Position numbers and translations under genes: made by a program
The notes under the pieces: generated by a model
The model's database searches: none
What the model was told of the DNA's origin: nothing
Seen by the model: the letters and a program-made list of their open reading frames with translations, nothing else
Part shown: positions 45,006 to 54,625 of the stretch, in pieces
Layout: each line of letters starts with the position of its first letter
How positions within the stretch are numbered: the stretch's first letter is position 1
Source of the DNA: Pseudomonadota bacterium
GTDB taxonomy: Bacteria; Pseudomonadota; Alphaproteobacteria; Reyranellales; Reyranellaceae
NCBI GenBank assembly: GCA_023386865.1
Contig: JAEWIV010000115.1
Span: forward strand, 22,435 to 86,434
Direction of reading: 5' to 3'
Length of the DNA: 64,000 bases

Positions 45006-46652
45006 TCAGCACATCTCCAGTTGCCGGTATCCATCCGTTGCCACGGCATTGGCCCTCGCGCGAAAGGCGGGCGCGCTTCCGCTGTAGCGTGCAATGATCC
45101 GCGTCTGCTTGCCTTCGACGTTCTGGTTGATCCCGGTCATCCAGCTATCGACGTCGTTCGAAAGCAGGCCTTCCCCCGCCTTGAGCACGAAGCTGGTCCA
45201 GCCCTCGACCGCCTCAGGCCGCGGTACGACGTACGTGTAGTGATGCTGACGCATGTACTGGATCAGGTTGGTGATCCAGAGGACATTGTACTCGGCCGAT
45301 CGCGGTATGTTGCCGAGAGCCGTGTGCGGACCGATGCACATGAACATGTTCGGGAAGTCCGCGATCTGGATCCCCAGGAATGTTTCGAGCGCGGCCCGCC
45401 ATTTCTCCTTGAGCTTTGCTCCGCTCGCACCGCGGATGTCGATGCGATCGAAGCTTCCGGTGATGGCGTCGAAGCCGGTGGCGTAAACGATCATGTCGAA
45501 GGCGAAGCCGCGGTCCGCGAGCTCCAGGCCGGTCGGCGTGATGCGCCGGATCGGATCCTCGAGAATGCTGACCAGTTCGACATTCGGCTGGTTGAACACC
45601 TCGTAGTAGCCGGATTCCTGGGGAACCCGCCGTGTGCCGAACCCGTGATCCTTCGGGATCAGCAGATCGGCGACCTTCGGATCATGCACCCGTTTGCGAA
45701 TCTTGCGAGCGACGAATTTCGATACCTCGTCGTTGGCGGCACGATCGGTCATCATGTCCTTGAAGCCACCGACCCACATTGAGAAGCCGGGGGTCTGGTA
45801 TTGTTTTTCCCAGAATGCCTCCCGCTCTTCCGGCGGTAGATCGAAGGTCCGGCGACCATCGGGGGTGTGCAGGAATCCAGCCGAGGTCTGTTCGCAGAGC
45901 TGGAACATCTCAGGGTACCACTCGCGCAGCCGCTTCATTTCGTTCCTGGGAATTGGCCGGTTGTGCAACGGCTTGCACCAGTTCGGGCGGCGCTGGAACA
46001 CCGTGAGGGATTTCGCCGTCTTGGCGATCTCCGTTATGACCTGGACGCCACTCGCTCCGGTGCCGATCACGGCGACCCGCTTGTCCTCGAAAGTCACCGG
46101 ATGTTTCGGCCACAAACCGGTATGATAAGCCTCGCCCGCGAAGCTTTCCCGTCCAGGGACTTTCGGAAAGGTCGGCGCGGAAAGCGGGCCGACCGCCGTT
46201 ACGAGGAACCGGCATGTGTGCCACGAACCGTCCTCCAACCGGACAGCCCAGGAGCGGGAGTCATCGTGGTAATGGCACGCGGTCACTTTGCTCGCGAAGC
46301 TGATGCTGCGGCGGAGGTCGAACTTATCGGCGACGTGGTTCAGATATCGCTCGGTCTCCGGCTGTCCCGCGAAGTGCTCGCTCCAATCCCATTCGTCCAG
46401 CAGTTCCTGGCTGAAGGAATATGCGTACGAGTAGCTTTCGCTGTCGAAACGCGCCCCGGGATAGCGGTTCCAGTACCATGTCCCGCCGACGCCGGTGCCC
46501 ATCTCGAACAGCCGGACATTCATGCCGAGGCGGTCGCGCAGGCAATGCAGCTGAAAAAGGCCGGATATGCCGGCGCCGATAATGATTGCGTCCCACTCCG
46601 GTACGGGCGCCGGATCTGCGCGACGCAACGTTTCAGATGTGTGGGTTTGCAT
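45006..46652 (-). CDS. FAD-dependent Baeyer-Villiger-type monooxygenase (3)
   Basis: A 548-residue class B monooxygenase: AIIIGAGISGLFQLHCL (FAD), [22 protein letters not shown], the fingerprint FAGEAYHTGLWP, and VIGTGASGVQVITEI (NADPH). It is closely similar in design to the two copies at 31-35 kb. Placed between the MaoC pair and the nitronate-monooxygenase-like gene in the IclR-headed operon, it probably opens or shortens a ketone intermediate of that pathway. Confidence 0.94.
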   Translation of the reverse strand: MQTHTSETLRRADPAPVPEWDAIIIGAGISGLFQLHCLRDRLGMNVRLFEMGTGVGGTWYWNRYPGARFDSESYSYAYSFSQELLDEWDWSEHFAGQPETERYLNHVADKFDLRRSISFASKVTACHYHDDSRSWAVRLEDGSWHTCRFLVTAVGPLSAPTFPKVPGRESFAGEAYHTGLWPKHPVTFEDKRVAVIGTGASGVQVITEIAKTAKSLTVFQRRPNWCKPLHNRPIPRNEMKRLREWYPEMFQLCEQTSAGFLHTPDGRRTFDLPPEEREAFWEKQYQTPGFSMWVGGFKDMMTDRAANDEVSKFVARKIRKRVHDPKVADLLIPKDHGFGTRRVPQESGYYEVFNQPNVELVSILEDPIRRITPTGLELADRGFAFDMIVYATGFDAITGSFDRIDIRGASGAKLKEKWRAALETFLGIQIADFPNMFMCIGPHTALGNIPRSAEYNVLWITNLIQYMRQHHYTYVVPRPEAVEGWTSFVLKAGEGLLSNDVDSWMTGINQNVEGKQTRIIARYSGSAPAFRARANAVATDGYRQLEMC

Positions 46653-46698
46653 TGATGCCGCTCCGGGTCCACGAAGTTGCGTTTGACGAGCGAATGGC

Positions 46699-47112
46699 CT
46701 AGCGGCGGAAGCTGACCGTGGCCCGCCCAGGCGTCATGATCTCGCCAGCCTCCGACTTGACGAACACCGAGATCTCCGCCTCGAGTTCGGCAGGTCTGAC
46801 TGCCTCTATCCTTCCTCCGGAGATCAGCGTTTCGCCGAGGTAGCTTGCCCGCCGGTTCGAATACTCGAACTCGATGAGGTCGCCGTCATCGCCCAGCCAG
46901 TTGACAACGGCTTGCGTGAGCCAGTCGCCTTGCAGCGGACCGTCGACCACGATCGCGGGGTGCTTCTCCACCTCGGTGGTATAGCCGGCATCATAGTGGA
47001 TGCGATGCGCGTTCCAGATCGCAGCATTATAGAGAAACAGGGATACGTTGGTCGGTGCATGACGACGCTCGGGCAGACAATCGCCGACCTGGATATCCTT
47101 GATATCTGGCAT
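46699..47112 (-). CDS. MaoC-like dehydratase, small subunit (ChsH1-like)
   Basis: A 137-residue single hot-dog domain: DCLPERRHAPTNVSLFLYNAAIWNAHRIHYDAGYTTEVEKHPAIVVDGPLQGDWL. The asparagine/histidine (NAHRIHYD) is the catalytic pair region of R-hydratases. It starts 11 bases after the other MaoC-like gene. In steroid side-chain hydratases (ChsH1-ChsH2) two unlike half-size MaoC proteins form the active dimer and only one carries the catalytic residues, as seen here. Confidence 0.9.
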   Translation of the reverse strand: MPDIKDIQVGDCLPERRHAPTNVSLFLYNAAIWNAHRIHYDAGYTTEVEKHPAIVVDGPLQGDWLTQAVVNWLGDDGDLIEFEYSNRRASYLGETLISGGRIEAVRPAELEAEISVFVKSEAGEIMTPGRATVSFRR

Positions 47113-47123
47113 CGTAAGGTTCC

Positions 47124-47648
47124 TTAGCGAACAATGCGCGTTTGCACTTCTTCGGCCACCCGTTCTCCAGTTTCGGTTCGCACTTCAATTGTATAGACGA
47201 GGAAAATCAGGTCGCCCTTCGAGCCACGCTTTTCATAGATATCCGTGAGGGTGCGAACGGCCACGAGGACGTCGCCGGGCTTTATCCGGCGGAAATAGCG
47301 GGTCTTCGTGCCACCGGCCATGACACGCTTCAGCGGCAGGTCAGGCAAGAGCGAGGTCGTGGCGATGCCGTCCGGCCCCAGTTCGTTCACCGGCACGAGC
47401 GGACGAAGCGCGCCGAACAGAAACATCGGCGGAGCCTCATCCCCGTCGAGGAATTTCTTCAGCCGCTGCTCCGTGGCGATCGAATACTTGATGATCTCGC
47501 GGCGACTAACCTCGACCCGCATCGGCGGATCGGACGCGCCGATCATACCCCGTGCCTTGTCCGGTATCAGACCCATATCGCGATCTCGCCTACCGCCCGT
47601 CTCTCGCCGAAATTCGGGTACGACAGATTTCTGGTTCATCCATGGCAT
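47124..47648 (-). CDS. MaoC-like dehydratase, N-terminal-type subunit (FAS1-like, ChsH2N-like)
   Basis: A 174-residue hot-dog protein of the FAS1-like dehydratase type: MRVEVSRREIIKYSIATEQ, RVMAGGTKTRYFRRIKPGDVLVAVRTLTDIYEKRGSKGDLIFLVYTIEV. It lacks the catalytic Asp/His motif present in its neighbour and so looks like the substrate-cradling half of a heterodimer. The true start may be the later methionine at about residue 25 (MGLIPDKARG). It is separated from the IclR gene by only six bases. Confidence 0.85.
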   Translation of the reverse strand: MPWMNQKSVVPEFRRETGGRRDRDMGLIPDKARGMIGASDPPMRVEVSRREIIKYSIATEQRLKKFLDGDEAPPMFLFGALRPLVPVNELGPDGIATTSLLPDLPLKRVMAGGTKTRYFRRIKPGDVLVAVRTLTDIYEKRGSKGDLIFLVYTIEVRTETGERVAEEVQTRIVR

Positions 47649-47654
47649 TAGCCT

Positions 47655-48530
47655 CTATCCTAGCCGCAACAATCTGACGCTTTCGGAAAGCCGTCCCGCC
47701 GCAAACTGCATCGCGCGGCTAAGTGGTCCGAGAGCATCGTCGCCGAGGTCGTGCGAATGCCCTGCGGCCGTCAGGATCAGCAGCAGCTCCCATGAGGGGG
47801 ACAGAACAGGTACCGAGACCTGCGTGACGCCTTGGAACATGGTTCCGCGATCCACCGCGAAACCAGATTGCTTCGCTTTCTTCACGCGCGCTACGAACTC
47901 AGGAACGGAAGGCTTGCGGTACCACCTGACCTGCGCCAGCAGGGCCTCGAGTTCCGATTCGGTGCTGTTTCCGAATGCGGCCATGATTACGCCCGATGCG
48001 CCAGCCGGGCCGGGATATTGGCGCCCAACCATCACGTATAAATCGGTGCGAAACGCGGTGCCGACCCAATCCAGCAAGAGCAGCGAGGAGCGGCCCAGCA
48101 CCTTGGACAGGTACACCGAGACGCCATGTGCGTCGGAAAGCGTATCCATTAGCGGGCGCGCCAAGTCCATCAGCCCGCTGCGCTGCAACACCCCGTACGC
48201 GAATTCGAGAATGTGCAGGCTTATCGAGTAGCTGCGCGTCGCCTCGTCATAGCCGACAAAGCCCTCAGCTTGCAGCGTGCGCAGGATGTTGTAGGCGGTG
48301 CCGCGATGGAGGCCCGCGGTGCGGGCGACCTCGCTCGCGTTCAAGGGCCGCTCGGAGGCATGCAGCGCGCGGAGAACATTCGCGGCCGCGACGATCGCGC
48401 CGACCGGTTTCCCAGGCGTTGCCGTCGTGCTGCCGGCCGCCGCCGGTCCCCAACGGCTTGCACCGGTCGGCTCGCCTTCGAGGTCCTTCGCTTGAAGCGT
48501 TCTGGGTGAGCTCGCCGGCTCCCGGTCCAT
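47655..48530 (-). CDS. IclR-family transcriptional regulator
   Basis: A 291-residue regulator. The winged helix is LRALHASERPLNASEVARTAGLHRGTAYNILRTLQAEGFV and the effector domain follows with LMDLARPLMDTLSDAHGVSVYLSK and GASGVIMAAFGN. The first 35 residues are low-complexity. It is the first gene of the leftward catabolic operon and divergent from a hydrolase gene, so it likely controls both by sensing a pathway acid. Confidence 0.92.
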   Translation of the reverse strand: MDREPASSPRTLQAKDLEGEPTGASRWGPAAAGSTTATPGKPVGAIVAAANVLRALHASERPLNASEVARTAGLHRGTAYNILRTLQAEGFVGYDEATRSYSISLHILEFAYGVLQRSGLMDLARPLMDTLSDAHGVSVYLSKVLGRSSLLLLDWVGTAFRTDLYVMVGRQYPGPAGASGVIMAAFGNSTESELEALLAQVRWYRKPSVPEFVARVKKAKQSGFAVDRGTMFQGVTQVSVPVLSPSWELLLILTAAGHSHDLGDDALGPLSRAMQFAAGRLSESVRLLRLG

Positions 48531-48557
48531 TCCTCTAACCTATCAAGCGCGTTGACG

Positions 48558-48573
48558 CATGCCGGCGGGCATG
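48558..48573. promoter_or_regulatory. Inverted repeat CATGCC-N4-GGCATG in the IclR/hydrolase gap
   Basis: Six-base arms with a four-base spacer in the 109-base divergent gap between the IclR gene and the hydrolase. IclR operators are often palindromes of this size, but no further copy was seen, so the link is tentative. Confidence 0.35.
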
Positions 48574-48639
48574 ATACGCACGCGCCCTGTCGGCGCAATA
48601 GAAATCGTATGTCTTCCATCGAAGACGTCGAGGAACGAT

Positions 48640-49583
48640 ATGCCCGTAGATCCGCAGATCCAGGCATTGCTCGACAAAGGAACGGGTGTGCCCGCTACGC
48701 ACACCCTGCCGGTCGACGTGGCGCGCGCGCAGTACGAGGCCCGGATCGCTTCGATGGCGCCGCCGGCTGCGGTCGCGACGTATGCGAGCGGACGATCGAC
48801 GGGCCGGGCGGGCCGTTGCGACTGCGCATCTATACGCCACTCGGAACCGGCCCCTTTCCGTTGCTCGTGTTTTGTCACGGCAGCGGCTTCGTGCTGTGCA
48901 GCCTCGACACGCATGACGGCATGTGCCGCAACCTGTGCGCCGGGGCGGCGTGTGTCGTCGTGTCGGTCGATTACCGGCTGGCCCCTGAGCACAAATTTCC
49001 CGCCGGAATCGAGGATTGCCTGTACGCCGTCCGCTGGGCGGCCGCCCACGCCTCCGAACTCGGCACCGATCCAACGCGCATTGCCGTCGCGGGCGACAGC
49101 GCCGGCGGCAACATGGCCGCGGTTGCCGCGCTCAGGCTGCGCGACGAAGGCGGGCCGGCCCTGTGCGCCCAGCTGCTGCTCTACCCGGTGACGGACTACC
49201 ACACGCCCGGCACGCCTTCATACGAAGAGAACGCCGAAGGCTACGGGCTCACCCGCGATACGATGAAATGGTTCTGGAAGCACTACCTCAGCGATCCTGC
49301 CCAGGGGGCGCACCCGCATGCCTCGCCGCTCCGCGCCCGTGATCTGTCCGGCTTGCCGGCGGCGCTCGTCATCACCGCCGAATACGATCCCCTGCGCGAC
49401 GAAGGCGAATTGTACGCCGACAAGCTGCGCGCAGCCGGCGTGCCGACGGCCATGACGCGCTATGACGGTGTCAACCACGGCTTCATGTTCTGGGTCGGAG
49501 TCGCTGACAAGGCCGGCGCGGCGATGAACGAAGCCTGCGAATGGCTGCGCGGCGCCTTTGCCGGTCCGCACATTCCTGACTGA
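48640..49583 (+). pseudogene. Alpha/beta hydrolase (HSL family) with one frameshift
   Basis: Esterase of about 314 residues. The N terminus MPVDPQIQALLDKGTG continues to about 48782, where one base seems missing, and the rest is in another frame: ERTIDGPGGPLRLRIYTP, the oxyanion region FCHGSGFVLCSLDTH (HGSG in place of HGGG), VSVDYRLAPEHKFPAG, nucleophile GDSAGGN, acid in EYDPLRDEGE and histidine in GVNHGFMF. All catalytic residues are present, so apart from the slip the gene looks functional. An esterase next to Baeyer-Villiger enzymes is well suited to open the esters they make. Confidence 0.85.
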
Positions 49584-49919
<336 letters not shown>

Positions 49920-49941
49920 CCGCAAGAGCGAAGGAGATCAC

Positions 49942-51111
49942 ATGACGTCAGCAGAGCAACCCGGCCGTGGCGGTCCCCTCGCCAGCGTGAAAGTGCTGGA
50001 GTTTGCCGGCATCGGGCCGGCGCCGATGGGCGCCATGATGCTGGCTGACATGGGCGCCGAGGTGCTGACGATCGATCGCGTCGAGGCGGTCGAGCTCGGC
50101 AGCCCGCGGACACCGGGCTTCGACCTGCTGCGCCGCAACCGGCTGGTCGCCAAGCTCGACCTCAAGAGCAAGGACGCCCAGGCCTGCGCGCTCGACCTCG
50201 CGGCGCGCGCCGACGTGCTGATCGAGGGCTTCAGGCCGGGCGTCATGGAGCGCCTCGGCCTCGGGCCCGCGCTCTGCCACGCGCGCAACCCGCGGCTGGT
50301 CTATGCGCGCATGACGGGCTGGGGCCAGAATGGCCCGCTTGCCGATCGAGCGGGGCACGACCTCAACTACATCGCGCTTTCGGGCGCGCTGCACGCCATC
50401 GGCCGCGACGGCGGGCCGCCGACGCCGCCGCTCAACCTGGTCGGCGACTTCGGCGGCGGCGCCCTCTATCTCGTGGTCGGCGTGCTCGCCGCCCTGCAGT
50501 CGCGCCACACGACCGGCAAGGGTCAGGTCATCGACGTCGCCATGGTCGATGGCGCGCTATCGCTGATGACGGCCTTCTACGGCAACTATGCCTCCGGCCG
50601 GATGTCGCTCGAGCGCGGCACCAACGTCGTCGACGGCGGCGCGCCCTACTACGACGTCTACCAGTGCGCCGACGGCGAGTACGTCTCGGTGGCCTCGATC
50701 GAGACGCGCTTCCGCCGTGAGCTCTACAAGAGGCTCGGCCTCGATCCCGACAGCCTGATTGGTCAGGACGGTGCGGCGCAGCGCCACGCGCTGAAGCCGA
50801 AGCTCGCCGCGATCTTCAAGCAACGCACGCGCGCCGAATGGTGCAACGTCTTCGAGGGTAGCGACGCTTGTTTCGCCCCGGTGCTGTCGATCGCCGAGAC
50901 GGCGGCGCATCCGCACAATGTCGCGCGCGCCGCGCTGCAGGTGATCGATGGCATCACCCAGCCGGCCCCGGCGCCGCGCTTCCAGGGCACGCCCTCGCCC
51001 GTGCCGCGGCCGCCGCGCCGTTCCGGCACCGACACCGACGACGTACTGCCGCGCTGGGGCGTCGATGCCGACACGATCGGCCGCCTGCGCGCTGCCAACG
51101 TCCTCGCCTGA
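49942..51111 (+). CDS. Alpha-methylacyl-CoA racemase (CaiB/BaiF superfamily)
   Basis: A 389-residue racemase that epimerises 2-methyl-branched acyl-CoAs. The catalytic pair of this branch is visible as histidine in [18 protein letters not shown] and aspartate in LNLVGDFGGGALYL. N terminus GPLASVKVLEFAGIGPAPMGAMMLADMGAEVLTIDR. The ATG at 49942 has AAGGAGA upstream. The activity is needed where isoprenoid or steroid side chains with both configurations are degraded, in line with the operon on its left. Confidence 0.94.
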   Translation: MTSAEQPGRGGPLASVKVLEFAGIGPAPMGAMMLADMGAEVLTIDRVEAVELGSPRTPGFDLLRRNRLVAKLDLKSKDAQACALDLAARADVLIEGFRPGVMERLGLGPALCHARNPRLVYARMTGWGQNGPLADRAGHDLNYIALSGALHAIGRDGGPPTPPLNLVGDFGGGALYLVVGVLAALQSRHTTGKGQVIDVAMVDGALSLMTAFYGNYASGRMSLERGTNVVDGGAPYYDVYQCADGEYVSVASIETRFRRELYKRLGLDPDSLIGQDGAAQRHALKPKLAAIFKQRTRAEWCNVFEGSDACFAPVLSIAETAAHPHNVARAALQVIDGITQPAPAPRFQGTPSPVPRPPRRSGTDTDDVLPRWGVDADTIGRLRAANVLA

Positions 51112-51312
51112 GCCAACGGAGTGCCGTGCAGCCTTACCCCATCCTATGGCGATATCGGCATGTCGCGCGCCGACCGCGCCGGGTGACCTGCCGAGCTGGC
51201 CGAGTTCCCGCAGGTCGCCGGGGTCCTGGCGCGGCTTGGCCCGCCGATGGCTCGACACCCGCACCGTCGCGAACTGCTCTTGCCTGCTGGAAACGCCAGA
51301 GGGAGCCGCGTC

Positions 51313-51771
51313 ATGACATTTAGGGATGCCGATAAGGCGGCTGGCATCGCTGAGGGCGATCTCACAGGTCTCGCCGACGCTGTGTTTCACGATATCCCGG
51401 ATGCTGTGATTTGTGCTGACTGTGAGGGGCTTATCCGGTTCTGGAATGCCGGCGCGGAGCGCATCTTCGGCTTCTCGCGCGATGAGGCGGTTGGTCAGTC
51501 TCTCGAGATCATCGTTCCCGAACGCCTCCGGCAGCGCCACTGGGACGCCTACCGCCGCATGATGGAGACCGGGCGATCCCGGCATCCATCGAACGAACCC
51601 CTCTCGGTGCCGGCCCAGACCAAATCCGGACAGACGATCTCCATACAGTTCACGGTTGCGCCGCTGCCCGGTCCGTACGGCGTAGTGGCGGGTATTGTTG
51701 CGGTGCTGCGCTACGCGACCGCGACGTTTCAGGAACTGAGGAGACTGCGTGCGGACAAACGCGGGATGTGA
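51313..51771 (+). CDS. Stand-alone PAS-domain protein
   Basis: A 152-residue protein with one PAS domain (AVFHDIPDAVICADCEGLIRFWNAGAERIFGFSRDEAVGQSLEIIVPERLRQRHWDAY, then ISIQFTVAPL and VVAGIVAVLRYATATFQELRRL). No kinase, cyclase or DNA-binding part is attached. Short PAS proteins of this type occur across proteobacteria as sensors or ligand-binding partners. ATG 51313 is chosen since the PAS fold starts about 25 residues later. Confidence 0.85.
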   Translation: MTFRDADKAAGIAEGDLTGLADAVFHDIPDAVICADCEGLIRFWNAGAERIFGFSRDEAVGQSLEIIVPERLRQRHWDAYRRMMETGRSRHPSNEPLSVPAQTKSGQTISIQFTVAPLPGPYGVVAGIVAVLRYATATFQELRRLRADKRGM

Positions 51772-51943
51772 TCACAATAAACTCATGCCGCGCGCCCGAC
51801 GAGACAATATCCGTCGCGAATGTTGAGCCCGATCAGCGTGCGATTGATAGAGCCTGCGACAAGCTCAATAGCCTGGACGCCACGGAACATGGCCTGACTA
51901 CGCCGCGGACAGTGAGTGCAGAGAAAGAGAGCGTTGCGAGTAG

Positions 51944-51966
51944 CTCGTCAAAGAGAACTTGACGAG
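51944..51966. repeat. Inverted repeat CTCGTCAA-N7-TTGACGAG
   Basis: Perfect eight-base arms with a seven-base loop in non-coding DNA between the PAS gene and an IS630 remnant. No T-run follows, so it is not a standard terminator. It may be an operator or a relic of an element end. Confidence 0.4.
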
Positions 51967-52060
51967 TTGCGCCGCCACTCGAGGATTGGCAGGCTTGATG
52001 CGAGACGAGAAATGTCGATGCTTCATGCGACGCCCGGCTGTCGTGTGATGGGGCCGTCGG

Positions 52061-52360
52061 GTTCCGAGGACCATCGAACCGAGCCAAGCAGAACACGCCG
52101 AGCTTGTGACGCTGCTGAGCGGCGCCAAGCATGCAGCTCGCGAGCTGAAGCGGGCGCAGATCCTGCTGGCGGCCGACGCGGGGACCGGTGAGGAGAAGAT
52201 CGCCTGCGCGATTGGGGTGGGCGGCTCCACAGTGTACTGGACCATGCGGCGCTTCGTGCCGGCCAACCGAGTGGCGGCGCTGGGCGAGGAGGCGGTGCCG
52301 TGGGCGAGGATGGTGGCGGTACGGCGCTCGCTCGGTCAAAGCTGCCGTCCACGATCTTGA
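52061..52360 (+). mobile_element. IS630-family transposase N-terminal remnant
   Basis: About 100 codons of the helix-turn-helix half of an IS630 transposase: TIEPSQAEHAELVTLLSGAK, HAARELKRAQILLAADAGTG and EEKIACAIGVGGSTVY. Sequence similarity fades after MRRFVPANRVAALGEEA, and the DDE domain is absent. It is open from 52061 but truncated at 3'. Confidence 0.8.
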
Positions 52361-52369
52361 GAAGATAAG

Positions 52370-52800
52370 ATGCTTGGCCTTCGCGGAATGATGATGCCCG
52401 GCAATCCTGCCGTCGCGGACTGCCACGACCCGATGTATGACCCGCTATGGGCGGCCGTCGATCTCGGGTTGCCCTTGAGCTTCCCTATCCTCACGAGCCA
52501 GCAGGACACGTTCAAGGTACGCGGTCCGAAGATCAATGGCTTTGTGTCGACCATCCGGGACTGTCTGGGCATCATCGGTACATTCTTCTTCGGCGGCATG
52601 TTCGAGTGCCATCCGAAACTCGAGCTGGCTTGTGCCGCAGCCGATGTGGGCTCGGTGCCACATTTCATGTACCGTATGGACCGCGCTTGGGAGCGCACCG
52701 TTGCTACGCCGCATTCCAGGATGGCTGAATGGCCTTCAAGAAGAACGAGTTCTGCACCGTCCGTCGGCTGATGTGGGCGAACGACTTCCCTTACACTCCA
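52370..52800 (+). pseudogene. Amidohydrolase C-terminal remnant
   Basis: Corresponds to the second half of an amidohydrolase-2 enzyme: GMMMPGNPAVADCHDPMYDPLWAAV, TSQQDTFKVRGPKINGFVST, IGTFFFGGMFECHPKLELAC and VPHFMYRMDRAWER. After a deletion it continues as FQDG, a TGA at 52726 where tryptophan is expected, then MAFKKNEFCTVRRLMWANDFP. The N-terminal metal site and the final SDFPHS-like motif are lost. It lies directly after the IS630 remnant, which probably caused the truncation. Confidence 0.75.
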
Positions 52801-52882
52801 CCTGATCGAAAGCGCAGGTCGTTTTTGGTAAGGCAAACCGGGACCGGCACCTGGATCCAGCAAGCTTCGAGGAGGACTCGCC

Positions 52883-54592
52883 ATGTATGAGCTGGTGATT
52901 CGTGGAGGCGAGGTCGTGGACGGCTCGGGACTGCCTTCCTATCGCGCCGACATCGGCATTCGTGGTGGCCGCATCTCCCGTATCGGGCGTATCAAGGAGC
53001 GAGGCGGAGAGGAGCTAGATGCACGCGGGCTCGTGGTGGCGCCGGGCTTCATTGACGGACACACTCATATGGATGCGCAAGTCGCGTGGGATCCGCTCGG
53101 CACTTGCTCATGCTGGCATGGTGTGACCACGGCTATCATGGGCAATTGCGGCTTCACGCTTGCGCCGTGCCGCCCGGACGAGAAGCATCTCGTGCTCCGC
53201 AATCTCGAGCGCGCTGAAGACATCCCCGCTGAGGCCATGGCAGCCGGGATCGATTGGACATGGGAGACGTACGCCCAGTATCTCGATGCGCTGGAGGGCT
53301 GGCGCAAGGGGATCAACTACGCGGGGTACGTCGGACATTCGGCACTGCGCACCTATGCCATGGGCGAGCGCGCGTTCTCTGAACCAGCGACCGCCGACGA
53401 TCTCGTGACCATGAAGCGTGAGCTGTCGAACGCGTTACACGCGGGGGCGATCGGCTTCACCACGTCGCGTACGCGAAACCACGCGACGCCCGATGGCAGT
53501 CCCGTGGCGAGCCGGGTCGCGGCGTGGAGCGAGGTCCGCGAGCTGGTAGGCATGATGAGCGAGCTTGGAGCAGGCGTCTTCGAAATCGCGAGTGAGGACA
53601 CAGGCCGCGATCCTGAGCGGATCCGCGACTACCTCAACCGTCTCCGCGATCTCGCCGTGGAGACGGGGGTGCCCGTGACCTGGGGGATGTTCAGCTCGCG
53701 GGCGGTACCAGACCACTGGCGGCAGTTCTTCGCGTTGCTGGACGAAACCGCGCGAGCGGGCGGGCGGATGTTCGCGCAGGTGCACAGCCGCGCCATCAGC
53801 GTGCTGCTATCCTTCGAGACAGGCCTGCCTTTCGATGGCCTGCCAGAGTGGGGACCGCTGCGTGCCCTTCCGCTCGCCGAACAGCGTGCTGCGTTACGCG
53901 ACCAAACCCTGCGGACGAGACTCATCGCGGCCGCGAACCGGATGGATTCGGCCCGAGCGGTGGGCGCCGAGGCGCGCCGCCCGGACTACGAATGGCTCTT
54001 TCTCATGGAACAGCCGGTTGGGCCGCACCGCTCCATCGCCAGCATCGCACGCGAGCGCGACGTCGATCCGGTCGAGGCGATGATCCAGCTTGCGCTTGAG
54101 CGCGACCTTCGCTGCTTCTTCGTCCAACCGCTGTCGAACGGACAGGACGACATCGTGCTCGAAATGATGCGCCATCCCCGGTCCGTGGTGACGTTCTCGG
54201 ACTCCGGCGCGCACGTCTCACAGATCATGGATTCCTCGCTTCAGACGCACGTGCTCGCGTATTGGGTGCGGGAGCGGAAGGCGCTGACGTTGGAGGAAGG
54301 CGTTCGCCTGCTGACCCTTGAGCCGGCCTCTGCCTGGGGACTTCATGATCGGGGCCTGCTGCGCGAGGGATTGGCCGCCGACCTCGTTGTGTTCGATCCC
54401 GACCGAGTTACGCCGCTCATGCCCGAGGTCGTCGACGACCTGCCGGCGGGGGCGCGGCGGCTGCGCCAGAAGGCGACGGGCTTTGCGGCATCCATCGTCA
54501 ACGGCGTCGTCGTGCTGCGCGACGGCGAGCATACCGGCGCACATCCCGGCCGCGTGCTCCGCGGCCCTCTCGCCGCGGCAGCGCTCCGCTAG
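52883..54592 (+). CDS. N-acyl-D-amino-acid deacylase-type amidohydrolase
   Basis: A 569-residue metal-dependent amidohydrolase of the D-aminoacylase group. The beta-barrel is framed by an N-terminal small domain (YELVIRGGEVVDGSGLPSYRADIGIRGGRI). Metal ligands: His60 and His62 in GFIDGHTHMDAQVAWDP; the cysteine-rich MGNCGFTLAPC loop and the TFSDSGAHVSQIMD aspartate are also conserved. It is longer than classical 480-residue D-aminoacylases, as in the subgroup often found near CoA-transferases. It is followed by such a gene 33 bases downstream. Confidence 0.9.
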   Translation: MYELVIRGGEVVDGSGLPSYRADIGIRGGRISRIGRIKERGGEELDARGLVVAPGFIDGHTHMDAQVAWDPLGTCSCWHGVTTAIMGNCGFTLAPCRPDEKHLVLRNLERAEDIPAEAMAAGIDWTWETYAQYLDALEGWRKGINYAGYVGHSALRTYAMGERAFSEPATADDLVTMKRELSNALHAGAIGFTTSRTRNHATPDGSPVASRVAAWSEVRELVGMMSELGAGVFEIASEDTGRDPERIRDYLNRLRDLAVETGVPVTWGMFSSRAVPDHWRQFFALLDETARAGGRMFAQVHSRAISVLLSFETGLPFDGLPEWGPLRALPLAEQRAALRDQTLRTRLIAAANRMDSARAVGAEARRPDYEWLFLMEQPVGPHRSIASIARERDVDPVEAMIQLALERDLRCFFVQPLSNGQDDIVLEMMRHPRSVVTFSDSGAHVSQIMDSSLQTHVLAYWVRERKALTLEEGVRLLTLEPASAWGLHDRGLLREGLAADLVVFDPDRVTPLMPEVVDDLPAGARRLRQKATGFAASIVNGVVVLRDGEHTGAHPGRVLRGPLAAAALR

Positions 54593-54625
54593 CGGCGAAG
54601 CGGGAGATACAATGCGAGGCAGCAG

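Noticed and set aside
51150..51312. A short frame with an internal TGA resembling a transferase C terminus (LAEFPQVAGVLARLGPP)
   Set aside because: Only about 20 suggestive residues, no start or partner domain. Chance resemblance cannot be excluded.
52726..52728. In-frame UGA in the amidohydrolase remnant as selenocysteine
   Set aside because: The position is a conserved tryptophan (FQD-x-W-x-AFK context), the gene is truncated at both ends, and no hairpin of the right form follows. TGG to TGA decay is more likely.
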